This document shows positions 31,625-40,278 of a DNA stretch of 64,000 nucleotides, one piece after another. Origin of the DNA: G963663315 sp965231905 (GTDB lineage: Bacteria > Pseudomonadota > Gammaproteobacteria > Arenicellales > Poriferihabitantaceae); contig CBDDOO010000001.1 in NCBI GenBank assembly GCA_965231905.1, forward strand, positions 806,001-870,000, in the 5' to 3' direction. A model generated the notes under the pieces. The model saw only the letters and a list, made by a program, of their open reading frames with translations, searched no databases and was not told the origin of the DNA. Numbering within the stretch: the stretch's first letter is position 1; each line of letters opens with the position of its first letter. The translations under genes were made by a program, and so were the position numbers.

Positions 31625-34078
31625 TTACCGCGGGGTTTCCGGCGGTTTTCTCCGGGTGGTCTTTTTTGCAGTGGCTTTTTTTGAGGTGGTTTTTTTACGC
31701 GCGGTCTTTTTCCCGGCAGTCTTTTTCGTGGCCGCCTTTTTACGCGCGATCTTTTTTGCAGTGGTCTTTTTGGCGCCGCCTTTCTTTTTTCTGGTCGGCG
31801 GTTTCGCGTTTTTCAGCAGTTCAACGCAGTCTTCCAGGCTGAGGGTATGCGGTTCGACGGTTTTCGGTATCCGCGCATTTTTACTGCCGTCCGTTACATA
31901 AGGCCCATAACGGCCATTCAGCGCCTGTATGCCTTGTTCCTGAAAATCCAGTATCAGACGCTTGGCATCCTTCTCCTTTTTCTCCGCGACCAGTTGGAGG
32001 ACGACATCCCGGGTTACCGTTGCGGGATCATGATCACCGAGAGAGACGTATTTATCGTCGTATTTGATATAAGGTCCGAAGCGGCCAATGGCGACCGTCA
32101 GTTTCTCACCTTTGGGCGATTCACCCAATGATCTTGGCAGATCGAACAACGCAATGGCTTCCTCGAAGGTGATCGAATCCAGCTTCTGACCGGCACGCAG
32201 ACTGGCGAACACCGGTTTTTCTTCATCATCGCGGGTTCCAATCTGGGCACAGGGGCCGTATCTGCCCATTCGCACCGACAAAGGTCTCCCGGACTTGGGG
32301 TCGGCGCCGAGCGTTCGGGACTGGATGACTTCATCACGGCTGACGGTTTCTTCTTTCTCTTTGACCTGTCGGGAAAAGTCATTCCAGAATTTTCTCATCA
32401 AGGGAATCCGCTGCTTCTCTCCGCGCGATATTTCATCGAGTTCATCTTCCATTTTCGCGGTGAATTCATAATCAACATAGCGGGTGAAATGATTCGACAG
32501 GAACTGATTGACGATCTTGCCGATTTCAGTCGGTTCGAATCTGCGGTTTTCGAGCGTGGCGTACTGCCGGTTTTGCAGGGTGCTGATGATGGAAGAGTAT
32601 GTGGAAGGGCGGCCAATCCCCCAGGCTTCAAGGGTTTTCACCAGCGATGCCTCGTTATAACGGGGCGGGGGTTCGGTGAAATGCTGTTCCGGGCGTACTT
32701 TTATCAGATTGACTTCCATACCCTCGCGCAGATCCGGCAAAAACGTTTCTCCTTCGTCCTTGCCAGCGCGGTCGTCATGACCTTCGAGATAAACCGACAT
32801 GAATCCCGGAATCCGTATGGTTGACCCCGAAGAACGGAAGATACCGGCGTCGCCGGCTGTCAGGTCTACAGAAACGGTGTCGATGGTGGCATGGATCATC
32901 TGGCATGCGGTCGTCCGTTTCCAGATCAGTTCGTACAGCCTGATTTGGTCCGAAGACAGCCGGGAGCGCAATCGGGCGGGCGTTTGACGGATCGAAACGG
33001 GGCGTATCGCTTCGTGCGCTTCCTGGGCGTTTTTCGACTTGTTTTTGAACGCTCTCGGGTTTGCGGGAACTGCGGAAGCTCCGTATTCCCCGGTAATGAA
33101 ATCCCTGATTTCGGTTATGGCTTGACCGGCCAGCGCAACGGAGTCGGTCCGCATATAGGTAATCAGCCCGGCTGAACCCTTGCCGGAGCCGACTCCTTCA
33201 TACAGTTGTTGCGCAATCCGCATGGTTCGCTGTGTACTGAAGCCCAGTTTCCTGGAGGCTTCCTGTTGCAGGGTTGACGTGGTGAACGGTGGAGCCGGAT
33301 TGCGTTTTCTTTGTCGTTTGGTGACTTTTGAAACCCGCAATTTGCCGCTTGCGACGGCCTGCCTGAGTGTGGTGGCGGCCTGATTGGCCGATGATTCATC
33401 GGTAATGGAGAACTGTGAGAGTTTCTGATCCTGATAATGCGTCAGTTTGCCAGAAAATTTCTGGCCTGCGGTATCCATGTCGGCTTCAATGGTCCAGTAT
33501 TCCTGGCGTACGAATTTCTCGATTTCCGCTTCCCGTTCACAAATCATTCGCAGGGCCGGGCTTTGTACCCGGCCTGCGGACAATCCGCTTCGCACCTTTT
33601 TCCATAACAGGGGGGACAGGTTGAAGCCGACCAGGTAATCCAGCGCTCGCCGGGCTTGTTGCGCCTCAATCAGGCTGGTGGAGATTTCCCTCGGATTGGC
33701 AACCGCTTTCTGGATAGCCGTTCGGGTGATTTCGTGAAATTCGACCCGGTAAACCGGCTTGTTTCCGATTGCTTTTCTTTGTTTGAGCAGTTCATACAGG
33801 TGCCAGGATATCGCTTCGCCTTCACGGTCGGGGTCGGTCGCCAGATAAAGCGAATCGGCCTTGCGCATTTCCTTGACGATCTGATTGACATGCGTCTTGT
33901 TGCGCTCGACGAGTTCGTAATGCATCTCGAAATCATTGTCCGGGTCAACCGCGCCCTCTTGAGGCAGGAGGTCGCGGACATGACCGTAGGAAGCCATCGC
34001 CTTGAAGTCGTTGCCCAGGTATCGGGACATAGAGCGCGCCTTGGCTGGAGATTCGACGATGATCAGGGGTTTACCCAT
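31625..34078 (-). CDS. topA: DNA topoisomerase I
   Basis: This type IA topoisomerase relaxes negative supercoils. From the ATG at 34078 (MGKPLIIVESPAKARSMSRYLG, Toprim start) it has 817 residues; a longer frame to 34126 is unlikely. The Toprim acidic residues are in LATDPDREGEAISWHL. The active tyrosine is in GLITYMRTDSVALAG (near 308). The C-terminus has no cysteine zinc ribbons like those of E. coli TopA. It carries Topo_C repeats (GRYGPYVTDGSKNARIP) and a long lysine/alanine-rich tail of about 45 residues that resembles histone H1 tails and should bind DNA. It is followed upstream by smg and dprA in the same orientation. Confidence 0.95.
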   Translation of the reverse strand: MGKPLIIVESPAKARSMSRYLGNDFKAMASYGHVRDLLPQEGAVDPDNDFEMHYELVERNKTHVNQIVKEMRKADSLYLATDPDREGEAISWHLYELLKQRKAIGNKPVYRVEFHEITRTAIQKAVANPREISTSLIEAQQARRALDYLVGFNLSPLLWKKVRSGLSAGRVQSPALRMICEREAEIEKFVRQEYWTIEADMDTAGQKFSGKLTHYQDQKLSQFSITDESSANQAATTLRQAVASGKLRVSKVTKRQRKRNPAPPFTTSTLQQEASRKLGFSTQRTMRIAQQLYEGVGSGKGSAGLITYMRTDSVALAGQAITEIRDFITGEYGASAVPANPRAFKNKSKNAQEAHEAIRPVSIRQTPARLRSRLSSDQIRLYELIWKRTTACQMIHATIDTVSVDLTAGDAGIFRSSGSTIRIPGFMSVYLEGHDDRAGKDEGETFLPDLREGMEVNLIKVRPEQHFTEPPPRYNEASLVKTLEAWGIGRPSTYSSIISTLQNRQYATLENRRFEPTEIGKIVNQFLSNHFTRYVDYEFTAKMEDELDEISRGEKQRIPLMRKFWNDFSRQVKEKEETVSRDEVIQSRTLGADPKSGRPLSVRMGRYGPCAQIGTRDDEEKPVFASLRAGQKLDSITFEEAIALFDLPRSLGESPKGEKLTVAIGRFGPYIKYDDKYVSLGDHDPATVTRDVVLQLVAEKKEKDAKRLILDFQEQGIQALNGRYGPYVTDGSKNARIPKTVEPHTLSLEDCVELLKNAKPPTRKKKGGAKKTTAKKIARKKAATKKTAGKKTARKKTTSKKATAKKTTRRKPPETPR

Positions 34079-34113
34079 ATTGATTATTGTGTGTTTTGTT
34101 ATTCGGGCGGGTT

Positions 34114-34596
34114 CTAATGGGCACAACCATGCGGTCCTTCAAGAATCAGCGATTCGGTCAACTCGTAAGTTCCCTCCCCTTCGGTACAGCAATTCAGGAC
34201 CATTAATGTGACCCATTTGACGTGGTTCGGTTCAATGTCCCGGTCATCCAGCGCCATCAGTCGATCTATCACCATCTCCCTTGAAATCCTGTTGAGCGCT
34301 CCGCATTGCTCCAGTTTCAGGAGCAGGCCCCGGGCTTCGGTATCGAGGCGCGCCTGTTCCATCACGGAATAGTGTCGAATTGCAGGTTGTTCAATGTCAA
34401 GTGGATCCTGCGGATTATTTTCACAAAGGAGCGCGAGATTTTCCAGCCAGTCGAAGGCCAGGTTGATCATGGTATGGTCGAAGCCGGCCTGTTTCAGCTC
34501 CAGTTCCAGGGTTTCCTGGCTCCATTCAACATCATCTGCCCCGAACAGATCATTCTCGAACAGGAAAATCAGAACATCCAGAACATTTTCTTTCAT
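34114..34596 (-). CDS. smg: Smg family protein (DUF494)
   Basis: This 160-residue protein is conserved and acidic. Its start MKENVLDVLIFLFENDLFGADD and the C-terminal LNCCTEGEGTYELTESLIL are typical of Smg. Its function is unknown. The gene is found between dprA and topA in many beta- and gammaproteobacteria, as here. It lies 36 bp after dprA and 35 bp before topA, so the three are probably one operon. Confidence 0.9.
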   Translation of the reverse strand: MKENVLDVLIFLFENDLFGADDVEWSQETLELELKQAGFDHTMINLAFDWLENLALLCENNPQDPLDIEQPAIRHYSVMEQARLDTEARGLLLKLEQCGALNRISREMVIDRLMALDDRDIEPNHVKWVTLMVLNCCTEGEGTYELTESLILEGPHGCAH

Positions 34597-34632
34597 TTTG
34601 CAACGGCCCTATCCGGTTTTTGCGGGTGGTGA

Positions 34633-35730
34633 TCAGACAGGCAGTCTCTGATAACTGCCGTTGGTTTCGACAATCAAGCCTTGTAACTCCATGTCGGTCA
34701 GAATGGATGAAACCTGTTGCGCAGTCAATCCACTTTGCTCGATTATCCATTCCACCGAAACCGGGGCGTAGTCTATCAGGTTATACAACGGATTTTCATG
34801 CCCGGTTGTTTTTACGGGCGGTTCCGTCTCGTTTTTGACGCCGGATGGCAGGTTTTCGAAGTGTTGCAGTTCTTCCATGATGTCGGTAACCGACTCAACC
34901 AGCTTGGCGCCCTGCCTGATCAGGAAATGGCAGCCGCGGCTGGTCACGATATGAATTGATCCCGGAATGGCGAACACTTCACGGCCTTGTTCCGCCGCCA
35001 GCCTGGCCGTGATCAGGCTGCCGCTGCGAATGCCTGCCTCAACGACCAGAGTACCTAGTGACAAACCACTGATAATCCGGTTTCTCAGGGGGAAATTGCG
35101 CGGCAGAGGGGGAGCGCCGGGGGGAAACTCAGTCACTATAACCCCTTTTTCAGCGACCTCGCGGTACAGATTCCGGTTCGATTTCGGGTATATACGGTCG
35201 ATGCCGGAGCCGATGACCGCGACCGTATGCCCGTCCCTGGAAAGGCAGCCCTGATGGGCATGACTGTCAATACCCGAAGCCAGGCCGCTGGTGATGGTCA
35301 GCCCCAGACTCGCCAGTTCCGCGGCGAAAGACGCAGCCGTTCTTTCCCCGGAAGGGCTGGCGTTGCGGCTGCCGACTATTGCGAGTTGCGGGCTTTGCAA
35401 CAGTTCGCTCCGGCCTTTGACGAACAGGCCGAGAGGCGGATTCGGGATTTCATTGAGCAGGGCGGGGAAACGTGGATCATTGAACCCGATATACTGGCAT
35501 TGCAGCGATTCCAGTGTTTCAAGGTCGCCTTCGATGACTGTGGTATCGACATCTCCTGGCCGATCCAGAATGGCGACCATTTCGGCGCTTTCACTTCTTA
35601 CGGCCTGATGCAGAGTCTGTTTACTGGCGTTAAGCAGGGCCGACGGCGTGCCGAACAACTGGATCAATTCGCGCTTGCGGTCAACAGAAACGGATTTCAG
35701 ATAGATCAGTGTCAGCCAATCCTTTAACAT
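34633..35730 (-). CDS. dprA: DNA processing protein DprA
   Basis: DprA loads RecA onto incoming single-stranded DNA in natural transformation. It has 365 residues. The N-terminal SAM-like domain is followed by the extended Rossmann fold with LAIVGSRNASPSGERTAASFAAELASLGLTITSGLASGIDSHAHQGCL. Next come GSGIDRIYPKSNR and NRIISGLSLGTLVVEAGIRSGSL, and the C-terminal winged helix is near residues 305-360. All typical motifs are present. It is the first gene of dprA-smg-topA. The usual neighbour def is 14 kb away, and an IS110 element lies 200 bp upstream. Confidence 0.93.
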   Translation of the reverse strand: MLKDWLTLIYLKSVSVDRKRELIQLFGTPSALLNASKQTLHQAVRSESAEMVAILDRPGDVDTTVIEGDLETLESLQCQYIGFNDPRFPALLNEIPNPPLGLFVKGRSELLQSPQLAIVGSRNASPSGERTAASFAAELASLGLTITSGLASGIDSHAHQGCLSRDGHTVAVIGSGIDRIYPKSNRNLYREVAEKGVIVTEFPPGAPPLPRNFPLRNRIISGLSLGTLVVEAGIRSGSLITARLAAEQGREVFAIPGSIHIVTSRGCHFLIRQGAKLVESVTDIMEELQHFENLPSGVKNETEPPVKTTGHENPLYNLIDYAPVSVEWIIEQSGLTAQQVSSILTDMELQGLIVETNGSYQRLPV

Positions 35731-35873
35731 GGTGCAATCTCCCTGGTAGTTGTCTCCAGATTAGCACAATGTGGAAAATATTCAACCGCCAGAGTTTACG
35801 AATCGGGAAATTTCTGTTTTTTTGCGTTATTTGTCTTGCCTGTCTTTCGGTTCCTGCCTTCGTCCCCCCCACC

Positions 35874-35914
35874 AAATCCGCTTTGCGGATTTGACTCCCC
35901 CTCCAGGGGGGAGT
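35874..35914. repeat. Palindromic repeats beside IS110 element
   Basis: AAATCCGC-TTT-GCGGATTT forms one hairpin, and ACTCCCC...GGGGAGT forms another next to it. A related sequence (CGGATTTGATTCCCCTCCAG) is at 37120-37139 on the other side of the IS110 gene. The pair looks like a REP-like repeat into or beside which the element inserted. Confidence 0.55.
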
Positions 35915-35938
35915 ATCTGTGTTTTAAGTCCAGTTTTT

Positions 35939-36889
35939 TTATTGGATCGGGTTCGGAGTTTCCACCCACGGTGTTCCTCGTCGAACAATCGCATGCAAGA
36001 GCAATAACATCTTACGCATGACGGCCACCAGGGCGACCTTGCCCGGCTTGCCGCGATCTCGCAAGCCCCGGTAAAAGCGTCGCAAGTCCGGATCATGACG
36101 AACCGCCGACAGCGCCGACATATACAGTGCGCGGCGCACCGCCTGACGGCCTCCGCGAATACTCCGCTTGCCCTGATGCTGACCACTGTCCCGTGCCCAC
36201 GGCGCCACGCCCACCAGGGCGCTCAAGGACTTGCCACAACCGCTCCCCAATTCCGGCAAATAAGCTAACAATACACCTGCCGTAACTTCCCCCACTCCTT
36301 TGACGCTTCGCAGCAACTCCGCTCGCCCGGCCAGATCGCCTTGCTGGAGCATTTTGCGGATCAGCCGGTCCAAACACTCAATCTCCCGATCCAGCCAGAC
36401 AATATGACGAACACACGACTCCCTCATCCAATCGGGCGGATTCTTCTCCAACCGATTCTTCTCTCCAACCCGTTGCTCCACCAACTGCCTGCGACGATCC
36501 AGATGATCGCGTAAACAACGCACAGAACGCGATACAGCTTGACTCCCGGATAACTCCAGCCTCTCTCCATACCAACACAGCAAACGCGCATCCAACGCAT
36601 CCGTCTTCGCTTGCAGACCCAGCGCATGGGCAAAGGCGCGTACCCGCGACGGGTGCACCCGAACCGTCTGTATACCCGCTCCCAGCAACCCATCCAGCAA
36701 TCCCCGCTCATATCCTCCACTGGCTTCCAGTACCACCTGTTCGATCTCCTGTTCTTCGACCCAGGCCAATACCTGGTTCACCCCCAACAGAGTATTCTCA
36801 AAGACCTGAACCGAACCGGGTGACCGGAATACGTCCAAACGACTCTTGCCTACATCTATACCCGCTACTCTTTGAATAGATTGTTTCAT
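35939..36889 (-). CDS. IS110-family transposase
   Basis: This 316-residue protein starts at MKQSIQRVAGIDVGKSRLDVF. It has the DEDD RuvC-like N-terminal domain: D in AGIDVGKS, E in VVLEASGGYERGL and the D pair in AKTDALDARLL. The C-terminal Transposase_20 domain contains SVKGVGEVTAGVLLAYLPELG and SALVGVAPWARDSGQHQGKRSIRGGR, which carries the catalytic serine region of this family. A longer frame to 37051 runs through the noncoding leader. The gene seems intact. Members of this family use a structured RNA from the noncoding end to choose targets. Confidence 0.9.
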   Translation of the reverse strand: MKQSIQRVAGIDVGKSRLDVFRSPGSVQVFENTLLGVNQVLAWVEEQEIEQVVLEASGGYERGLLDGLLGAGIQTVRVHPSRVRAFAHALGLQAKTDALDARLLCWYGERLELSGSQAVSRSVRCLRDHLDRRRQLVEQRVGEKNRLEKNPPDWMRESCVRHIVWLDREIECLDRLIRKMLQQGDLAGRAELLRSVKGVGEVTAGVLLAYLPELGSGCGKSLSALVGVAPWARDSGQHQGKRSIRGGRQAVRRALYMSALSAVRHDPDLRRFYRGLRDRGKPGKVALVAVMRKMLLLLHAIVRRGTPWVETPNPIQ

Positions 36890-37065
36890 TTCAAACCCCC
36901 TGTACGCTACAATCAAATCCTGCTCCCCACTTGTATTCGGGACTGGTTTTCCCAGGTATCTGTTCGGAGCAGAGAATCGGCGTGAGGGGTTTCCTACTCC
37001 CCCACGGTGCAAAAACAAAACACGTTCTTCACCTGTGATGACACGAAGCACCCCTCACGCCCCCC
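36890..37065 (-). ncRNA. Possible bridge RNA-like leader of IS110 element
   Basis: The noncoding leader upstream of the transposase gene contains a perfect 12-bp inverted repeat, GGCGTGAGGGGT at 36979-36990 and ACCCCTCACGCC at 37050-37061, enclosing 59 bases. IS110-family elements of the IS621 type encode a bridge RNA in this position. The structure, length and guide loops cannot be confirmed by eye. The rest of the gap to panB (37066-37257) shows only the GGATTTGATTCCCC repeat and a likely panB promoter region. Confidence 0.3.
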
Positions 37066-37257
37066 CGATACTTTGGCCTCAATATCAGGGAATTTCAATC
37101 ATACAAGTGATGCGCTTGATTCGGATTTGATTCCCCTCCAGGAGGGTGATGCGCGGGAATTGACGGAGAGGGTCGGAAATGACGGGATTGGTTTGCTGTT
37201 CCCGATAGAGTACTATCAGTCACTCATGCAAAGTCATTTGTTCAAGCGATAACCGGA

Positions 37258-38076
37258 ATGTCAGTTCAGTCCGACACTCGACCTGCGGTCACGATCAATA
37301 CCCTGAACAGGATCAAACAGGAGGGCAATAAATTCGCCTGCCTGACTGCTTATGATTATTGCAGCGCCTGGGCGGCGAGTAAGGCGGGTATGGAGGTACT
37401 GCTGGTCGGGGATTCATTAGGGATGGTGATACAGGGTCATGACAGCAGCCTGCCGGTTACGATTGAGGATATGGCTTATCATGTTCGCTGCGTAAAGCGC
37501 GGGAATCTGGGCGCTCTGATGATCGCCGACCTGCCTTTCATGAGTTATTACTCGGAATCAAAGAGTCTGGAAAATGCCGCGATCCTGATGCGTGAAGGGG
37601 CCCATGCGGTCAAGCTGGAAGGCGGGAGCTGGTTGGGAGAAACCACGCGATTGTTGACGGAAAGAGGTATTCCTGTTTGTGCGCACATTGGTCTTACTCC
37701 ACAATCCATTAATCATCTTGGTGGGTATCGGGTTCAGGGACGGGACCCCGAACAGGGTCAGGCGATCATCGAAGAGGCAAAAATCCTGCAGCAGGCGGGA
37801 GCCAGCATGATTCTGATTGAGTGCGTCCCCGGGACTCTCGGCAAGAGACTGACCGAATCGGTCAAAGTACCGGTTATCGGAATCGGCGCGGGGCCGGGGA
37901 CCGATGGACAGATCCTGGTCTGGCATGACCTGCTCGGACTTTATCCGGGTAAAACCGCCAAATTCGTGAAGAATTTTCTGAAGGGAAACCCTTCCGGTAT
38001 ACAGGGGGCGCTTGAAGATTACGTAACCCAGGTCAGGCAGGGGACATTCCCTTGTGCCCGGCATAGCTATGATTGA
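37258..38076 (+). CDS. panB: 3-methyl-2-oxobutanoate hydroxymethyltransferase
   Basis: PanB makes ketopantoate for pantothenate and CoA. It has 272 residues in TIM-barrel layout. Family motifs are CLTAYDYCSAWAASKAGMEVLLVGDSLGMVIQGHDSSLPVT (the metal aspartate is in VGDSLG), VKLEGG and GIGAGPGTDGQILVWHDLLG. panC and panD are not adjacent. The ribosome site is weak (CCGGA). It converges with gpsA with a 29 bp gap. Confidence 0.94.
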   Translation: MSVQSDTRPAVTINTLNRIKQEGNKFACLTAYDYCSAWAASKAGMEVLLVGDSLGMVIQGHDSSLPVTIEDMAYHVRCVKRGNLGALMIADLPFMSYYSESKSLENAAILMREGAHAVKLEGGSWLGETTRLLTERGIPVCAHIGLTPQSINHLGGYRVQGRDPEQGQAIIEEAKILQQAGASMILIECVPGTLGKRLTESVKVPVIGIGAGPGTDGQILVWHDLLGLYPGKTAKFVKNFLKGNPSGIQGALEDYVTQVRQGTFPCARHSYD

Positions 38077-38105
38077 GGCGCCGGATTCAGTTTAAGCGAA
38101 ATGAT

Positions 38106-39134
38106 CTAAAACTCTGCCCCAGGGTCGCGCTGAAGCAGTTTTTCCACCGCAGTACCGGGGTTGGCGTTATGGTGGATAATGTTGTAAACCTGTTCGGTGA
38201 TCGGCATGTCGATCCGGTGTTTGCGGCTGAGTCTGAATAATTCCGTGGCGGTGTGGATACCCTCGATTTCCTGCCCGATTTCTTCGGATATTTCGTCCCG
38301 GGGCCGTCCGGCGCCCAACCCCAGGCCAAATCGGCGATTGCGTGACTGATCATCCGTACAGGTCAGGATCAGGTCACCCACCCCGGTCAATCCCATGAAG
38401 GTTTCAGGTTTTCCGCCCAGGGCGACACCGAGCCGGGACATTTCCGACAGCCCGCGAGTAATCAATGCGGCCCTGGCATTGGCTCCATAACCCAGCCCAT
38501 CGCTGATACCGGCAGCAATCGCCATCACATTCTTAATGGCTCCGCCCAACTGTACGCCGGTCGGATCATCACTGAAATAGACTCGCGTAAAGGGGGTTCG
38601 GAACCACATTGCCATGGATTGGGCATGTATGGCTGATTTTGACGCCAGTGTCAATGCGGTGGGAAGCAGCCTGGCGGTTTCCAGGGCAAAGCTGGGTCCC
38701 GATATTACCCCCAGCTTTTCGGTGTCGGGAAATATCCGGGCGGCGGTCTCACTCAACAGGCCGCCGCAGTGTGTGTCAAAGCCTTTGGTTCCCCAGATCA
38801 GCGTTGCTCTGGCGGGGTTCTTGCCGAAGGTTTCGATTCGGGTTTTCAGGTCGCTCAGCGCCTGATGAAAAGCATGGCTGGGCACGGCTACCACAAAACA
38901 CAGTTCATCGTTGATCGCCTTGCCGGGGTCGGGTTCTACGGCAAGATTGTCAGGCAGGTTGACTCCCGGAAGGTATCGATCATTGCGCCTGTCGCGGATG
39001 ATCGGATACAGGACGTCGGGGTCGCGCCCCCACAGGGTGACGCGGTTGATGTTGCCGCACAGGAGAACGGCGAGAGAGGTTCCCCACGAGCCTGCTCCAA
39101 CAACGGTGACATGATCAGGCCGTGACAATGTCAA
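38106..39134 (-). CDS. gpsA: Glycerol-3-phosphate dehydrogenase [NAD(P)+]
   Basis: GpsA reduces dihydroxyacetone phosphate to sn-glycerol 3-phosphate for phospholipid synthesis. It has 342 residues, with N-terminal HVTVVGAGSWGTSLAVLL and the catalytic lysine in LGGAIKNVMAIAAG; LTGVGDLILTCTDDQSRNRRFG is also present. No ATG precedes the glycine motif, so a TTG at 39134 is taken. The sequence around that start (39108-39143) is repeated at 39182-39217, with an R2 repeat between. The original start region may thus be the upstream copy. Confidence 0.92.
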   Translation of the reverse strand: MTLSRPDHVTVVGAGSWGTSLAVLLCGNINRVTLWGRDPDVLYPIIRDRRNDRYLPGVNLPDNLAVEPDPGKAINDELCFVVAVPSHAFHQALSDLKTRIETFGKNPARATLIWGTKGFDTHCGGLLSETAARIFPDTEKLGVISGPSFALETARLLPTALTLASKSAIHAQSMAMWFRTPFTRVYFSDDPTGVQLGGAIKNVMAIAAGISDGLGYGANARAALITRGLSEMSRLGVALGGKPETFMGLTGVGDLILTCTDDQSRNRRFGLGLGAGRPRDEISEEIGQEIEGIHTATELFRLSRKHRIDMPITEQVYNIIHHNANPGTAVEKLLQRDPGAEF

Positions 39135-39217
39135 AGGTCCGGGCGGGCACGGAGACCCGCCCCTACTACGGCGAGGGGGTGGACATGATCAGGTCGTGAC
39201 AATGTCAACGGTCCGGG
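39108..39217. repeat. Duplicated gpsA start region around an R2 repeat
   Basis: A 36-bp segment that spans the gpsA start (39108-39143) recurs at 39182-39217 in direct orientation with two differences. Between the copies is GCGGGCACGGAGACCCGCCC, a palindromic R2 repeat. The pattern is that of an insertion with a long target duplication. Confidence 0.7.
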
Positions 39218-39221
39218 ATCA

Positions 39222-39683
39222 TCAGTTTATCGACTCCGGGGTCTGTGCGTTGGCCTCCCCGTCCATTTCCTGTTCCTTTTTTGACCGATAAATGGATTCG
39301 AAATTGAGCGGAGCGAGTAAAAATTGACTGAATCCTCCCTTGGTGATCAGGCTGTTCAATTCCTCGCGCGCGAATGGCAGGAGAATCTGGGGACAGGTCA
39401 CCTCTACTATAATCCGGTAGGTTTCCGCTTCCGGGTGTTCAATTTCAAACACTCCCGCTTGATGGACTTCGGCGAGAAACAGGGTTGTCTCTTCATGCTT
39501 GGAGGTGACGGTGGTTTTCAGAACTATTTCCGCCAACCCTGCTTTTTCATCAACAGCCCGGTAATCAATAAACACCTGAAGATCATATTCGGGTCTGATT
39601 CCGGTTCGGGTAAATATGCCGGGTGTGGACGGGGATTCAAAGGAAGCGTCTTTAAGGTAGATCTTTTTTACGGCGAATTTCAT
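39222..39683 (-). CDS. secB: Protein-export chaperone SecB
   Basis: SecB keeps preproteins unfolded and hands them to SecA. It has 153 residues; the family normally has 150-165. Motifs are VKKIYLKDASFESP near the start, then the TLFLAEVHQAGVF and CPQILLPFAREELNSLITKGGFSQFLLAPLNFESIY segments that form the tetramer and peptide groove. It lies between a rhodanese gene and gpsA, as in the yibN-grxC-secB-gpsA order of enterics, but no grxC is present. Confidence 0.95.
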   Translation of the reverse strand: MKFAVKKIYLKDASFESPSTPGIFTRTGIRPEYDLQVFIDYRAVDEKAGLAEIVLKTTVTSKHEETTLFLAEVHQAGVFEIEHPEAETYRIIVEVTCPQILLPFAREELNSLITKGGFSQFLLAPLNFESIYRSKKEQEMDGEANAQTPESIN

Positions 39684-39717
39684 GGCGGCCAGTCAGCGGA
39701 GGATTGTGTGTGCAACG

Positions 39718-40125
39718 TCAACTCTTTTCGAGGGGCAGGTTCTCTTTTTTCCAGGCGCCAAGTCCGCCTGCAAGCAGATAGATGTCCGAAAACTCGTTCT
39801 TTTTGAGAATCGCCATGGCTTTTTTTGAGGTGTTCCCGGTATCACAGGTCAGCACGATGGCTTTTTTCTGATATTTTTTGAGTTTGCCGAGGGAATCGCC
39901 CAGCACACTGAACGGGATGTTGATAGCCTGGGAAATGTGTCCGTTTTTAAACTGGCCGGCTTCGTTGACATCGACGATTACCGCGTTTTTCTTTGCCTGG
40001 AGCCGGGGTAATTGCGCCGGCGTCACGGCTCTGGGGTCGCCCACACTGTGCATACTCAACAAAAACACGATAACCAGCAGCATGGCAAACAAATACCAGT
40101 ACTCGGTCATGAATTCGATATACAT
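39718..40125 (-). CDS. Membrane-anchored rhodanese-like protein (YibN type)
   Basis: This 135-residue protein has an N-terminal membrane anchor (YWYLFAMLLVIVFLLSM) and a single rhodanese domain with the active cysteine in LTCDTGNTSKKA. The stretches VIVDVNEAGQFKNGHISQAINIP and IYLLAGGLGAWKKENLPL are typical. It may act in sulfur transfer or be a redox protein near the export machinery. A second ATG at 40110 is an alternative start. It lies 34 bp before secB on the same strand. Confidence 0.88.
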   Translation of the reverse strand: MYIEFMTEYWYLFAMLLVIVFLLSMHSVGDPRAVTPAQLPRLQAKKNAVIVDVNEAGQFKNGHISQAINIPFSVLGDSLGKLKKYQKKAIVLTCDTGNTSKKAMAILKKNEFSDIYLLAGGLGAWKKENLPLEKS

Positions 40126-40278
40126 TGCAGGCAGGGTGAGGTCGGATCGTTGCCGGATTGTACACCAATAACATCTCCTGTAAAACGCTCTCTACCGATC
40201 AACGGTTAGTGTTACACTGTCAACGTAGAAATTGAAATAATATAAAGCGCTGGATTATTTTCAGGATTATTTTCAGGA

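Larger units (their letters stand above)
35915..37065 (-). mobile_element. IS110-family element (limits approximate)
   Basis: The element holds a single IS110 transposase gene. IS110 members lack clear terminal inverted repeats, so the ends are estimated. The left limit is taken after the palindromic repeat. The right limit is taken after a 12-bp stem (36979-36990 with 37050-37061) in the noncoding leader. Both flanks share a GGATTTGA(C/T)TCCCC motif. Confidence 0.5.

Noticed and set aside
31656..31901. Hydrophobic 81-residue frame on the plus strand
   Set aside because: It is the antisense of the lysine-rich topA tail; the phenylalanine and valine runs come only from complementing lysine and alanine codons.
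37007..37252. 81-codon frame before panB
   Set aside because: It runs through the IS110 leader and a repeat, has no family match that I can see and no ribosome site.
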